Shown here: positions 1 through 6,785 of the stretch, piece by piece
Numbering within the stretch: the first letter of the stretch is position 1
Layout of the letters: each line of letters starts with the position of its first letter
NCBI GenBank assembly: GCA_009781955.1
Contig: WQUT01000020.1
Coordinates: 1-14,803, forward strand
DNA: 14,803 bases
Source: Pseudomonadota bacterium
GTDB lineage: Bacteria; Pseudomonadota; Alphaproteobacteria; Rs-D84
Reading direction: 5' to 3'
Notes under the pieces: generated by a model
Database searches by the model: none
What the model saw: the letters and a program-made list of their open reading frames with translations, nothing else
Told to the model about the DNA's origin: nothing
Position numbers and translations under genes: made by a program

Positions 1-131
1 GGCTCTATCGCGAATCCAAAGAACGCCAACGCTATGAAAAGCCGACGACGATGCGCAAGCGTCTGAAGGAAGAGGCCGTCCGCAAGGAAAAGAAACGCCA
101 GTCTAAACAAAGAATGGTGTTTGGGTTCTAG
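1..131 (+). CDS. rpsU: 30S ribosomal protein S21, 3' part
   Basis: The first bases read in frame from position 3 as the last 42 residues of ribosomal protein S21, starting LYRESKERQRYEKP and ending KQRMVFGF before TAG at 129-131. The YEKP motif followed by a long, strongly basic helix is characteristic of S21, a small subunit protein that binds near the 3' end of 16S rRNA and helps initiation. The gene is cut by the window start, so about the first third is missing and its start cannot be judged. A strong terminator follows 26 bases after the stop, so it is probably the last gene of its transcript. Family assignment is by recognition of the C-terminal half only. Confidence 0.88.
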   Translation, partial: LYRESKERQRYEKPTTMRKRLKEEAVRKEKKRQSKQRMVFGF

Positions 132-157
132 GTTCGTTTTGCTCATCGGCCCATTAC

Positions 158-215
158 GGGCATGAAAAAAGCCCCTCGTGTATGTTCAATACACGTCGGG
201 GCTTTTTTCATGCCC
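158..215. terminator. Long, bidirectional intrinsic terminator after rpsU
   Basis: An 18-base arm (158-175) containing six A and GCCCC is perfectly complementary to 198-215 (GGGGC, six T, CATGCCC). Inside it a second 7 bp stem, CGTGTAT/ATACACG, closes a GTTCA loop. The GC stem followed by a T-run fits Rho-independent termination, and because the other arm carries the A-run it would also work for minus-strand transcription. Confidence 0.85.
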
Positions 216-255
216 GTCTGGCACAACGAATCAAAATCCGAATTGATTTATATTA

Positions 256-283
256 TTGACATTTATGATTTTTGTATTATGTT
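256..283 (+). promoter_or_regulatory. Sigma70-type promoter for the small membrane protein
   Basis: A consensus -35 box TTGACA (256-261) is followed after 16 bases by TATGTT (278-283), which matches 4 of 6 positions of the -10 consensus. The region is very AT-rich and lies directly upstream of a gene with a Shine-Dalgarno sequence at 302-307. Transcription would start near position 290. Confidence 0.45.
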
Positions 284-308
284 AGTATTGATTTAACAAA
301 CGGAGAGC

Positions 309-722
309 ATGATGTCTGATTTTGAAATAACAAAAGAACAAGAAAAACAATGGAATAAACGGGCTTACAAGACCATACTGATGGGTATAATGTGGGCGAA
401 CGGTATTGTCATAGGATTGGGCTGCGCCGGATATTTGTGTGACCTTTATGATTATAATTATGGCTGTGACACCATCTACTATGGCAAGCACGAAGGCGAA
501 TGGGACGACGATTGGAGCACCAATCGCAAAGTTCAGGGCCAGCCGGCGCCGAAATTCAAAGATGCGTTTTTTGATGCCTATACCCAAAATGGTGAAATGT
601 TTCCGTATGCCATGGGTTTGCATGGCGTGGCAACGGTCTTGGGGGCTTTTTACGGGGTGCGGCGTATCAGAAAAAAGTATTCCCTGTGGGTCGCAACACA
701 GCAATCTAAAAAAACGGCATAA
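309..722 (+). CDS. Small two-segment membrane protein, function unknown
   Basis: I do not recognise this 136-137 residue protein. It has a short charged N terminus, a hydrophobic segment at about residues 21-43, a middle part rich in Asp, Tyr and Trp (about 44-95), a second weaker hydrophobic segment at about 97-116, and a basic C-terminal tail (RRIRKKY). This suggests an inner-membrane protein with the acidic Tyr-rich loop probably outside and both tails inside. Two ATG codons are adjacent (309 and 312). The GGAGAG at 302-307 sits only one base before the first, so the second (312) is the better start. A TTGACA-type promoter upstream and a hairpin directly after the stop frame it as a single-gene unit, which is the main reason to believe it is real. 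Confidence 0.72.
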   Translation: MMSDFEITKEQEKQWNKRAYKTILMGIMWANGIVIGLGCAGYLCDLYDYNYGCDTIYYGKHEGEWDDDWSTNRKVQGQPAPKFKDAFFDAYTQNGEMFPYAMGLHGVATVLGAFYGVRRIRKKYSLWVATQQSKKTA

Positions 723-746
723 AAAATCCGCCAATCGGCGGATTTT
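723..746. terminator. Intrinsic terminator after the small membrane protein
   Basis: A perfect 10 bp stem, AAAATCCGCC (723-732) and GGCGGATTTT (737-746), closes a 4-base loop and runs into ATTTATT. It begins right after the stop codon at 720-722. The A-run on the left makes it partly bidirectional. Confidence 0.75.
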
Positions 747-754
747 ATTTATAC

Positions 755-783
755 TTGCGATTTGAATTCAAATGATTTAGATT
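755..783 (+). promoter_or_regulatory. Possible parC promoter with an internal palindrome
   Basis: TTGCGA (755-760) and TAGATT (778-783) are 17 bases apart and match the -35 and -10 consensus at 4 of 6 positions each. The spacer holds a perfect 14 bp palindrome, ATTTGAATTCAAAT (760-773), placed where a repressor could block RNA polymerase. It may simply be AT-rich sequence. If real, transcription starts near 790 and the leader begins with the 28-base hairpin at 796-823. Confidence 0.3.
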
Positions 784-795
784 TATGCCCATGCC

Positions 796-823
796 GTAGG
801 GGCAAATAATTATTTGCCCCTAC
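796..823. repeat. 28 bp perfect palindrome, GTAGGGGC family, copy 1
   Basis: The half-site GTAGGGGCAAATAA is followed immediately by its exact reverse complement. The same 28-mer occurs at 13231-13258 and 13345-13372, and a shorter variant lies inside prmC at 7110-7133. Here it sits 20 bases before the parC start codon and would form a hairpin in the leader RNA. There is no clear Shine-Dalgarno sequence between it and the ATG. Confidence 0.9.
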
Positions 824-843
824 AAAAACCAATAAAAAACTAA

Positions 844-3183
844 ATGCCGAAAGAAAAAGAACTTATTCAAAACATAGATGCCCAGCAACTGGCCGACGCG
901 CTCAGCGAGCGGTATTTGTCGTATGCCGTTTCCACCATCACCGCGCGGGCCTTGCCCGACGTGCGCGACGGGTTAAAGCCCGTGCAGCGGCGCATCCTGT
1001 ATACCATGCTGCGCAACAAACTCTCGCCCGCCGCGCCGTTCCGCAAATGCGCAAAGGTTGTCGGCGATGTTCTGGGGTCTTACCATCCCCACGGCGACAC
1101 GTCCGTTTATGACGCGATGGTGCGACTGGCCCAGGATTTTTCCGTGCGCTATCCGTTGGTGGACGGCCAGGGGAATTTTGGAAATATAGACGGCGACCCC
1201 CAGGCGGCGTACCGTTACACCGAATCCAAAATGACCAACGCCGCGATGCTGATTATGGACGGCATTGACGAAGACGCGACCGATATGATGCCGAACTTTG
1301 ACGGCACGACCAGCGAGCCGGTTGTCATGCCCGGGGCCTTTCCGAATTTATTGGCCAACGGCGGCATGGGAATCGCGGTCGGCATGGCGACCAATATCCC
1401 GACGCATAATGTGGCGGAAATTTGCGATGCGTTGGCACTCGTCATAGATCGTCCCGATGCGACGACCGCCCAGATTATGAAGAAATTGGTCGGACCTGAC
1501 TTTCCGACCGGCGGCATCCTGATTGACGATTACGAGACAATTGTTAAAAATTACGATACGGGGCGCGGCGCGTTCCGCATTCGGGCGAAATGGGAAACCG
1601 AGGAACTTGAACGCGGTCAGTATCAAATCATTATCACTGAAATCCCCTATGGCCTGACCAAATCCACATTGGTGGAACAAATCGCCGGCATGATTGATGC
1701 GAAAAAGCTGCCGCTGGTGGACGACATCACGGACGAATCCACCACCGATATCCGCATTGTCATCACGCCAAAGACCCGTAATGTAGAGGCCGAGAAAGTC
1801 ATGGCGCATCTGTTTGCGATGACGGGATTGGAATCGCGGTTCAACATGAACCTGAACGTGATTGATTCCAACGGCGTGCCGCGGGTCATGAAAATAGGCG
1901 AGGTCCTGAACGAATTCGTCGCGCATCAGAAAATCGTTCTGAAACGCCGCACCAACTGGCGGCTGGATGCCATCGCGCGCCGGCTGGAAATTCTGGACGG
2001 ATTGCTGGTTGTGTATCTGAACCTGGACCGCGTGATTGAAATTATCCGGAACGAAGACGATGCGAAAGCGGTATTAATGGCGGAATTCCAGCTGACGGAG
2101 ATTCAGGTAGAGGCGATTTTGAATACGCGCCTGCGTTCACTGCGCAAACTGGAAGAAATGGAAATCCGGCGCGAGGACAAGGAATTGCGCAAGGAACAGA
2201 AAGAATTGCGCGGTCTACTGGCGTCGGACGAGGCGATTGATAATCAGCTGAAAGCCTGGTTTGCGGATATTAAAAAACAATATGATAAAAAGACTGCGCT
2301 GGGCCGCCGCCGCACCATTTGGGCCGCCGCATCGGCGGAAGATGAAATTGTCGTGAACCCGGATGAGTTTATTGAAAAAGAACCGATGACCATCATCCTC
2401 TCGTCCGCGGGCTGGATAAGGGCGGCCAAGGGGTATCTGGATCTGAATGCGCTGGATATGAAATTCAAGGAAGGCGACGAACTGCAAACCGCATTTCATG
2501 CGCAGAGCACGGATAAAATCAATCTGTTCACATCGGGCGGCAAAATGTTCACCCTATCGGCGGCGACATTGCCGTCAGCGCGCGGATTCGGGGAGTCGGT
2601 GCGCATGCTGGCGGACATCGGCGCGGATGAAACGATTGTCCGCATGTTCGTATTAAACCCGGCGGGCAAATATCTGCTGGTGGGTCGCCATGGAACCGGG
2701 TTTATTGTCGCCGGCGAAAACTGCCTGGCCCAAACCAAAAACGGCCGCCAGATTATGAATGCGGATGAAAAGAATCCGGCGGCACTTTTGATTCCCCTCC
2801 CTTGGAGGGGTGCCGGCGAATCCGGCGGGGAGGGTTCAAAGAATAAATCATCGGTTTTACAAACCCTCCCCGGTGCTGCGCGCCACCCCTCCGAAGGAGG
2901 GGAATTTTGCGCCATTGTCGGTTCCAATGACAAGCTGCTGATATTCCCCGCATCGGAAATTCCCGAAATGTCGCGGGGCAAGGGCGTAATATTGCAAAAG
3001 TATAATGCCGAACGGACCTATGTCCTGGATGCCATGTTTTTCTCTGCGGCGGAAGGGTTCAGCTGGATAACCGGCCGCGGCACCACGAAACTTGACGACT
3101 GGGCCCCATGGCTGGGCAAACGCGCCACCCAGGGCCACACAATCCCCGTTGGATTTCCGCGTTCGGGAAAGTTTGGGAAATAA
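844..3183 (+). CDS. parC: DNA topoisomerase IV subunit A
   Basis: This 779-residue protein is the DNA breakage-reunion subunit that, with ParE, decatenates daughter chromosomes. The N-terminal part (about 12-480) is the type IIA topoisomerase core: the YAVSTITARALPDVRDGLKPVQRR signature region at 27-50, HPHGD at 81-85, and the catalytic tyrosine Y125 in AAYRYTE. The C-terminal part (about 515-770) is the beta-pinwheel that wraps DNA. No GyrA box is visible, and the DSNGV and PSARGFGESVRM segments fit ParC better than GyrA. At the quinolone-determining positions it has Thr86 and Asp90. Residues about 650-688 are not ParC-like: they are translated from a palindromic repeat inserted in frame within the pinwheel, just before the conserved AIVGSNDKLLIFP strand. 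The ATG at 844 has no obvious Shine-Dalgarno sequence, but the N terminus aligns by eye with normal ParC starts. A terminator follows the stop. Confidence 0.95.
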   Translation: MPKEKELIQNIDAQQLADALSERYLSYAVSTITARALPDVRDGLKPVQRRILYTMLRNKLSPAAPFRKCAKVVGDVLGSYHPHGDTSVYDAMVRLAQDFSVRYPLVDGQGNFGNIDGDPQAAYRYTESKMTNAAMLIMDGIDEDATDMMPNFDGTTSEPVVMPGAFPNLLANGGMGIAVGMATNIPTHNVAEICDALALVIDRPDATTAQIMKKLVGPDFPTGGILIDDYETIVKNYDTGRGAFRIRAKWETEELERGQYQIIITEIPYGLTKSTLVEQIAGMIDAKKLPLVDDITDESTTDIRIVITPKTRNVEAEKVMAHLFAMTGLESRFNMNLNVIDSNGVPRVMKIGEVLNEFVAHQKIVLKRRTNWRLDAIARRLEILDGLLVVYLNLDRVIEIIRNEDDAKAVLMAEFQLTEIQVEAILNTRLRSLRKLEEMEIRREDKELRKEQKELRGLLASDEAIDNQLKAWFADIKKQYDKKTALGRRRTIWAAASAEDEIVVNPDEFIEKEPMTIILSSAGWIRAAKGYLDLNALDMKFKEGDELQTAFHAQSTDKINLFTSGGKMFTLSAATLPSARGFGESVRMLADIGADETIVRMFVLNPAGKYLLVGRHGTGFIVAGENCLAQTKNGRQIMNADEKNPAALLIPLPWRGAGESGGEGSKNKSSVLQTLPGAARHPSEGGEFCAIVGSNDKLLIFPASEIPEMSRGKGVILQKYNAERTYVLDAMFFSAAEGFSWITGRGTTKLDDWAPWLGKRATQGHTIPVGFPRSGKFGK
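2791..2905. repeat. Palindromic repeat family A, copy inside parC
   Basis: A 115-base imperfect palindrome. It opens with ATTCCCCTCC and closes with GGAGGGGAAT. Each end forms its own small hairpin (CCCCTCC with GGAGGGG around a 3-base loop), and the inner arms CGGGGAGGGTT and AAACCCTCCCCG also pair. TTTG occurs on both sides (2787-2790 and 2906-2909), possibly a short target duplication. It is translated as part of ParC. Related copies are at 7321-7440 and 7735-7850. Confidence 0.9.
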
Positions 3184-3212
3184 AAAAGGCGGCTTTTGGC
3201 CCGCCTTTTTTT
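3182..3212. terminator. Intrinsic terminator after parC
   Basis: AAAAAAGGCGG (3182-3192) and CCGCCTTTTTT (3201-3211) form a perfect 11 bp stem with an 8-base loop, overlapping the stop codon and followed by T. It separates parC from the next, unrelated gene. Confidence 0.85.
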
Positions 3213-3279
3213 ATAGGGGAAATATTTTTGATATTGTGTCACTAATTTGCTTGTCGTTTCGCCGCTGTTGATTATATAC

Positions 3280-3308
3280 TTGACAAATAAATAACAAGAA
3301 GATAAGAT
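3280..3308 (+). promoter_or_regulatory. Promoter of the triple-HTH gene
   Basis: A perfect TTGACA (3280-3285) is followed 17 bases later by TAAGAT (3303-3308; 4 of 6). Transcription would start near 3315, favouring the in-frame ATG codons at 3332 or 3341. A competing choice is TTGTCG (3251-3256), 18 bases, TATACT (3275-3280). That would start near 3287 and place a 13-codon leader ORF (ATG 3307 to TAA 3348) on the transcript. The sequence alone does not decide. Confidence 0.4.
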
Positions 3309-3331
3309 GCTTGGTAAATTTAAGACAAAAG

Positions 3332-3916
3332 ATGTTGAAAATGGATAATTCGGAGTTATTAAATAATTTGCCGCCATTGTGCGAGGATACTGTTCGCAAA
3401 GAGGTTGATGCGCCCGAATCGCGCAAGACCAGACGGACGAAGAAAGAGGTGGAAGAAGCTTTGCAGAAGGCTAAAATCCTGGTAGATAATGGCACATCGG
3501 CATATAAAGCTTGTCAAATACTAGGTGTCCCGCAAAACTCGTTTTATCAAAGATATCCTCCGTCAAAGGAAAAGGTTGCCCCGCACCAGATAACGCTTGA
3601 TAAACTAAAACAGGTGAACGAGCTGCGGGCAACCGGAATGACCGTTAAGAAAGCTTGCGCAAAAGCAGGATTACCAGAGTCTACTTATTACCAGAATAGC
3701 GGCATCCCAACGCAAAAAACTATGGCAAAGTTAAATTCCGCTCAAAAATTGATCAATGGCGGCGGGGCTGTTTCAATAAGAAATGTGTGTGAAAGAAATG
3801 TGCTGTCAACGGCGTTGTATTATGTTTATACCGATCCGCAGAAGAATACCGGCGTGCCGGCAAAGCGGAGTAAGACCGGGCCGCGAATTACACCCAGAAC
3901 ACTGAAATCCCGGTGA
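3332..3916 (+). CDS. Protein with three tandem helix-turn-helix-like repeats
   Basis: I know no named family for the whole 194-residue protein, but three similar segments stand out at about residues 46-74, 92-121 and 136-166. Each has a helix, a Gly turn, a KAC or NVC helix, then a G(V/L)P-type turn and an aromatic YQ-like end: NGTSAYKACQILGVPQNSFY, TGMTVKKACAKAGLPESTYY, and a degenerate third without the GxP. This is the pattern of resolvase or homeodomain-like HTH units, such as those of Hin-type recombinases, but no recombinase catalytic domain is present. DNA binding is therefore inferred. Both ends are Lys/Arg-rich. The start is uncertain: TTG 3311, ATG 3332 and ATG 3341 are in frame and none has a strong Shine-Dalgarno. 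Base composition is more AT-rich than parC, hinting at transfer. The 507-residue gene starts 61 bases downstream. Confidence 0.75.
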   Translation: MLKMDNSELLNNLPPLCEDTVRKEVDAPESRKTRRTKKEVEEALQKAKILVDNGTSAYKACQILGVPQNSFYQRYPPSKEKVAPHQITLDKLKQVNELRATGMTVKKACAKAGLPESTYYQNSGIPTQKTMAKLNSAQKLINGGGAVSIRNVCERNVLSTALYYVYTDPQKNTGVPAKRSKTGPRITPRTLKSR

Positions 3917-3938
3917 GATGACCGTTGAGCTTGCGCGC

Positions 3939-3966
3939 TTGACAAAGTGCCAATTTTTGGTATGGT
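3939..3966 (+). promoter_or_regulatory. Promoter of the 507-residue gene, near-leaderless
   Basis: TTGACA (3939-3944, perfect) is followed after 16 bases by TATGGT (3961-3966; 4 of 6). The start codon lies only 11 bases after the -10 box, so transcription would begin about 4-5 bases before the ATG. No Shine-Dalgarno sequence fits in that space. Confidence 0.45.
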
Positions 3967-3977
3967 TCTAGCTCAAC

Positions 3978-5501
3978 ATGGCTGGAAATCCGAAAATTTT
4001 TCTAAAATCTGGTTCGTTAGAAAATAACGGTTTGGCCGAACGCATAATAAAAGAATACTTTAATCCCAACAAAGATACCGGGTATTACCAACCGTCTTTA
4101 TTTTCCGACGAAGAGGTGATGCAAAATCCGATCAGGAACGAAAAATTCGTCCCCCTGTTTGATGTTTTTTCACCCCAGACTGTAGAGCGCTATCGTCTGC
4201 GCATGGTTTTGCCATGGCGGTTTTATTTTTACGCGAATTTCAACCAGATGACCGGAAATATTTTCAACAGGCTGCATAAAGAGCTGACCCGGGCGGTTTG
4301 CGACGATAACGGCTTCAGATTCTGCTATTACGGCGATCTTGACACTATATTCAACGGCGCGCTGCCTGTTGAAAACTCTGGGAAAGAGGATTGCGTCAAA
4401 AATGACGAGTGGCTTTCCAATAACGCCGCCGTTCCGCCAGAACATAAAAGGCTGGCCGAATACGAATACATAGATTATTTTGACGGGGGCCAAACAAAAC
4501 GCGTCGCCAGGATGCAGCTGTCGGTTCTCGGGTGCTGGCACGTCATAACGGAATGGCTGGACGACGTGTCCATCGCGCGCCAGAGAAAGCAAGACATGAT
4601 GCAGGAAAACGAAATGGGAACATTGTCCAAGGGCATAGTTGAGAAAGAGCTCGGCCTGATGTTCGCGGAAATGTTCTTTTTCTTTTACCCGGAAGAACCG
4701 GATGTGGTTCGCCGCGCCGCGTATGATAATTTGCGTATAAGCCTATACGATCAATTCACGAATGCCGCGACCGGCAAGCTGCGCAATGCAATAAGGAGCT
4801 ATATGCCCCCGGGGAAAAGCGGCAAAGACGTGGCCATGAACGCCGCGTTCATACTTGACAATATAATCTACAAAGGCCTTTTCGGCGAAGATTACAAAAC
4901 CAACTTCTTTAAGAACGCAAGGAAGACTTCCAACATCGCGCAATACCTGCGTCCCGAATGGATGTTTATATTAATCAAGTATGTCTCTCTGGCGGCCGCG
5001 GCCGGCGAAGATTATGTCAGGAAAAAGACAGAGCTGAAAAACGGATACGATAAATTCAACGGCCGGATAAAGGCACCCAATCTTGGCCGCGCGCATCCGC
5101 CAAAAAGATATTCCGAAATGCCGCGGCCGGCGACCCTGATCGGCTTTCAGGAACATTTGAGGAATGTTTTCGCAGAAGTGCGCGAAGATTTGGAATCCTT
5201 GTCCTATCAATATGGCGATCTGATAAACTTTGATCCGGACAATTTGTATTGCGACCAAATGGTTAAGGTCATAAGGGATGGCGATAGCAACGGGGTCATG
5301 GGTCTCAAGCAAGTTCAGGGGAGCTTTCGGGGTTTTTACCAGAATATGAATCTGAATAAAACGCTGGCCGAACAAGAGGCGGGAAGAATCAAAGGAAAGG
5401 CAATTGCCGCAGAGCTTAGGAAATTGAAGCGAAAAGAAGCGCGGAATTTGGAAATGGTAAGACGTGAGATATTTGCAAGAAGGCAAGCAAAGGTGATTTG
5501 A
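3978..5501 (+). CDS. 507-residue cytoplasmic protein of unknown family
   Basis: I recognise no domain. It has no signal peptide and no convincing membrane segment. The protein is rich in aromatic residues (RFYFYANFNQM at about 81-91, and EMFFFFYPEEP near 235-245) and mixed in charge. It ends in a long basic, probably helical or coiled-coil tail from about 450, with many Lys/Arg/Glu and the final segment RREIFARRQAKVI. No nuclease, helicase, ATPase (no Walker A) or methyltransferase motif is visible. It follows the triple-HTH gene by 61 bases but appears to have its own promoter. It ends exactly at the base before the stop of the convergent M23 peptidase gene, with no terminator between them. 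The long intact frame, promoter and coding-like composition support a real gene. A partner or target of the HTH protein is possible, but that rests on position only. Confidence 0.8.
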   Translation: MAGNPKIFLKSGSLENNGLAERIIKEYFNPNKDTGYYQPSLFSDEEVMQNPIRNEKFVPLFDVFSPQTVERYRLRMVLPWRFYFYANFNQMTGNIFNRLHKELTRAVCDDNGFRFCYYGDLDTIFNGALPVENSGKEDCVKNDEWLSNNAAVPPEHKRLAEYEYIDYFDGGQTKRVARMQLSVLGCWHVITEWLDDVSIARQRKQDMMQENEMGTLSKGIVEKELGLMFAEMFFFFYPEEPDVVRRAAYDNLRISLYDQFTNAATGKLRNAIRSYMPPGKSGKDVAMNAAFILDNIIYKGLFGEDYKTNFFKNARKTSNIAQYLRPEWMFILIKYVSLAAAAGEDYVRKKTELKNGYDKFNGRIKAPNLGRAHPPKRYSEMPRPATLIGFQEHLRNVFAEVREDLESLSYQYGDLINFDPDNLYCDQMVKVIRDGDSNGVMGLKQVQGSFRGFYQNMNLNKTLAEQEAGRIKGKAIAAELRKLKRKEARNLEMVRREIFARRQAKVI

Positions 5502-6749
5502 CTACATCTGCACGAACAAATTCGGATTGTTGCGCAGCACGTCTATCGCTTCGTCCAGCTTTGCGCGGAACGCCAGGAATTTCTGCTTGCTGGCGTTGTC
5601 CAGATTGTCAATCGCGGGCAATTTTACCGTCATAGGATTAACCTGGATCCCGTTCTGAATAATCTCGTAATGCAAATGCGGCCCGGTGGAAAGTCCGGTG
5701 GATCCGACATATCCGATGATTTGCCCCATGCTGACCCTTGTCCCTAGCCTTACTTTCGGATTAAAGCTGGACATGTGCCCGTATCGCGTGGAATACGTGC
5801 CGTTATGCTTTATGGTTATATAGTTTCCGTATCCGCTGTTGTATTTCCTTTCTACCACCGTTCCGGCGCCCGCGGCCGGGATCGGCGTTCCGCTTCCTGC
5901 TCGGAAATCAACGCCCTTGTGCGCGCGGGAATAGCCCAGCACCGGATGCTTTCTGTTCAGATTGAAATTGCTGGAAATCTTCGCATTGTTGATCGGCGTG
6001 CGTTTCAGCGACTTTATCGCGCTGTTGCCGTTTTGGTCATAGTATCCGATCGTGCCGTCGGGTTTTCTGAACCGATACATCTGGACATCCCCGCGCAGCG
6101 AATCAAAAGAAACCGCGACCACGTTTCCGGCGTTCACGTAATCCGCGCCGTTATAGTTTTCCTCGTAAACCACGGAAAATTCCTGGCCCGCGCGGACATC
6201 GCGTTCAAAGTCTATTTCAAACGCCAGCAGGTCAAACACGTTCATAATGACGCTGTCCGGAATTCCGGCGTCGCGACCCGCCATATAGAACGACTCGCCG
6301 TCAGCGATTGTTCCCACGCGCCGGACCAGCCGGGTATCGCGGTCAATGTCAATATTTTTCGCCGTCCATTGCCCGTCGGCGCAGGTCAGCTCTACGCGTT
6401 TCCAAGGGCCGCTGGACAGCGTGATTTTATCAATCGGCGCGTTTTCATGCTCTCGCGACATCACCAGTGAATCGGCGTCCGCGCGCAATCCGGAAACCCC
6501 GCATTCTTTTTTCAATATTTCCGCGATGGCGTTTATGTCGCGGCCGGGAATGTTTTCCGCGGCCAGCAGCTTGGACAATGTATCGCCGCTGGCGACCGTT
6601 ACCTGCGTTTCATGCGGCGCGGCGGCGCCCGGTTCCGAATTCCGGCGAACCAAGACCGCCGCGATAACGGCGATCAGCGCCAGAACCAACAGGCCGATGG
6701 AAACTTTGGCAACGCCGGCGCGCGTTATATTTAATTTTACTTTTTGCAT
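5502..6749 (-). CDS. Membrane-anchored M23 (LytM-type) murein endopeptidase
   Basis: A 415-residue protein that probably cuts peptide cross-links of peptidoglycan in the periplasm, allowing wall growth. A short basic N terminus is followed by one membrane segment (about 13-34), and a LysM- or OapA-like segment (about 48-82, VASGDTLSKLL). A middle domain comes next, then the M23 domain at about 255-375. Zinc ligands and catalytic residues are all present: H277 and D281 in HKGVDF, H325 in RYGH, and H358/H360 in HLHYE. The architecture resembles E. coli MepM (YebA). The frame stays open for 61 codons further upstream, but those codons overlap prmC. Start M (6749, MQKVKLNITRAG) fits the membrane anchor and the promoter. 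No Shine-Dalgarno is seen. It diverges from prmC with 21 bases between the starts and converges with the 507-residue gene. Confidence 0.92.
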   Translation of the reverse strand: MQKVKLNITRAGVAKVSIGLLVLALIAVIAAVLVRRNSEPGAAAPHETQVTVASGDTLSKLLAAENIPGRDINAIAEILKKECGVSGLRADADSLVMSREHENAPIDKITLSSGPWKRVELTCADGQWTAKNIDIDRDTRLVRRVGTIADGESFYMAGRDAGIPDSVIMNVFDLLAFEIDFERDVRAGQEFSVVYEENYNGADYVNAGNVVAVSFDSLRGDVQMYRFRKPDGTIGYYDQNGNSAIKSLKRTPINNAKISSNFNLNRKHPVLGYSRAHKGVDFRAGSGTPIPAAGAGTVVERKYNSGYGNYITIKHNGTYSTRYGHMSSFNPKVRLGTRVSMGQIIGYVGSTGLSTGPHLHYEIIQNGIQVNPMTVKLPAIDNLDNASKQKFLAFRAKLDEAIDVLRNNPNLFVQM

Positions 6750-6785
6750 AGGCACCAGTATAATAAATTTATGACTGAAAAGCAA
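6736..6785. promoter_or_regulatory. Overlapping divergent promoters of prmC and the M23 gene
   Basis: Plus strand: TTTACT (6736-6741), 17 bases, TATAAT (6759-6764, perfect), which would start transcription at about 6771, the A of the prmC ATG. Minus strand: TATACT (6762 to 6757) with a weak TTGCTT (6785 to 6780) 17 bases upstream, which would start at about 6750, next to the M23 ATG. The two -10 boxes overlap, so polymerase can occupy only one at a time, and both mRNAs would be leaderless. Confidence 0.4.

Noticed and set aside
282..734. Minus-strand open frame opposite the small membrane protein
   Set aside because: The plus frame has promoter, Shine-Dalgarno and terminator; the minus frame has none and covers the plus-strand promoter.
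439..765. Alternative plus frame overlapping the small membrane protein
   Set aside because: It starts inside the better-supported gene without a ribosome binding site and runs through the terminator hairpin.
1348..1926. Minus-strand open frame inside parC
   Set aside because: It is antisense to conserved ParC core sequence, with no motif or start signal.
2791..2905. Insertion sequence or transposon
   Set aside because: The element is about 115 bases and encodes no transposase; no transposase gene is seen anywhere in the window.
3307..3348. 13-codon leader peptide before the triple-HTH gene
   Set aside because: An ATG with AAGAAG upstream is present, but the better promoter would start transcription after it; kept only as an alternative in the promoter entry.
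3332..3916. Site-specific recombinase (resolvase/invertase)
   Set aside because: The HTH-like units resemble those of Hin-type enzymes, but there is no N-terminal serine recombinase catalytic domain.
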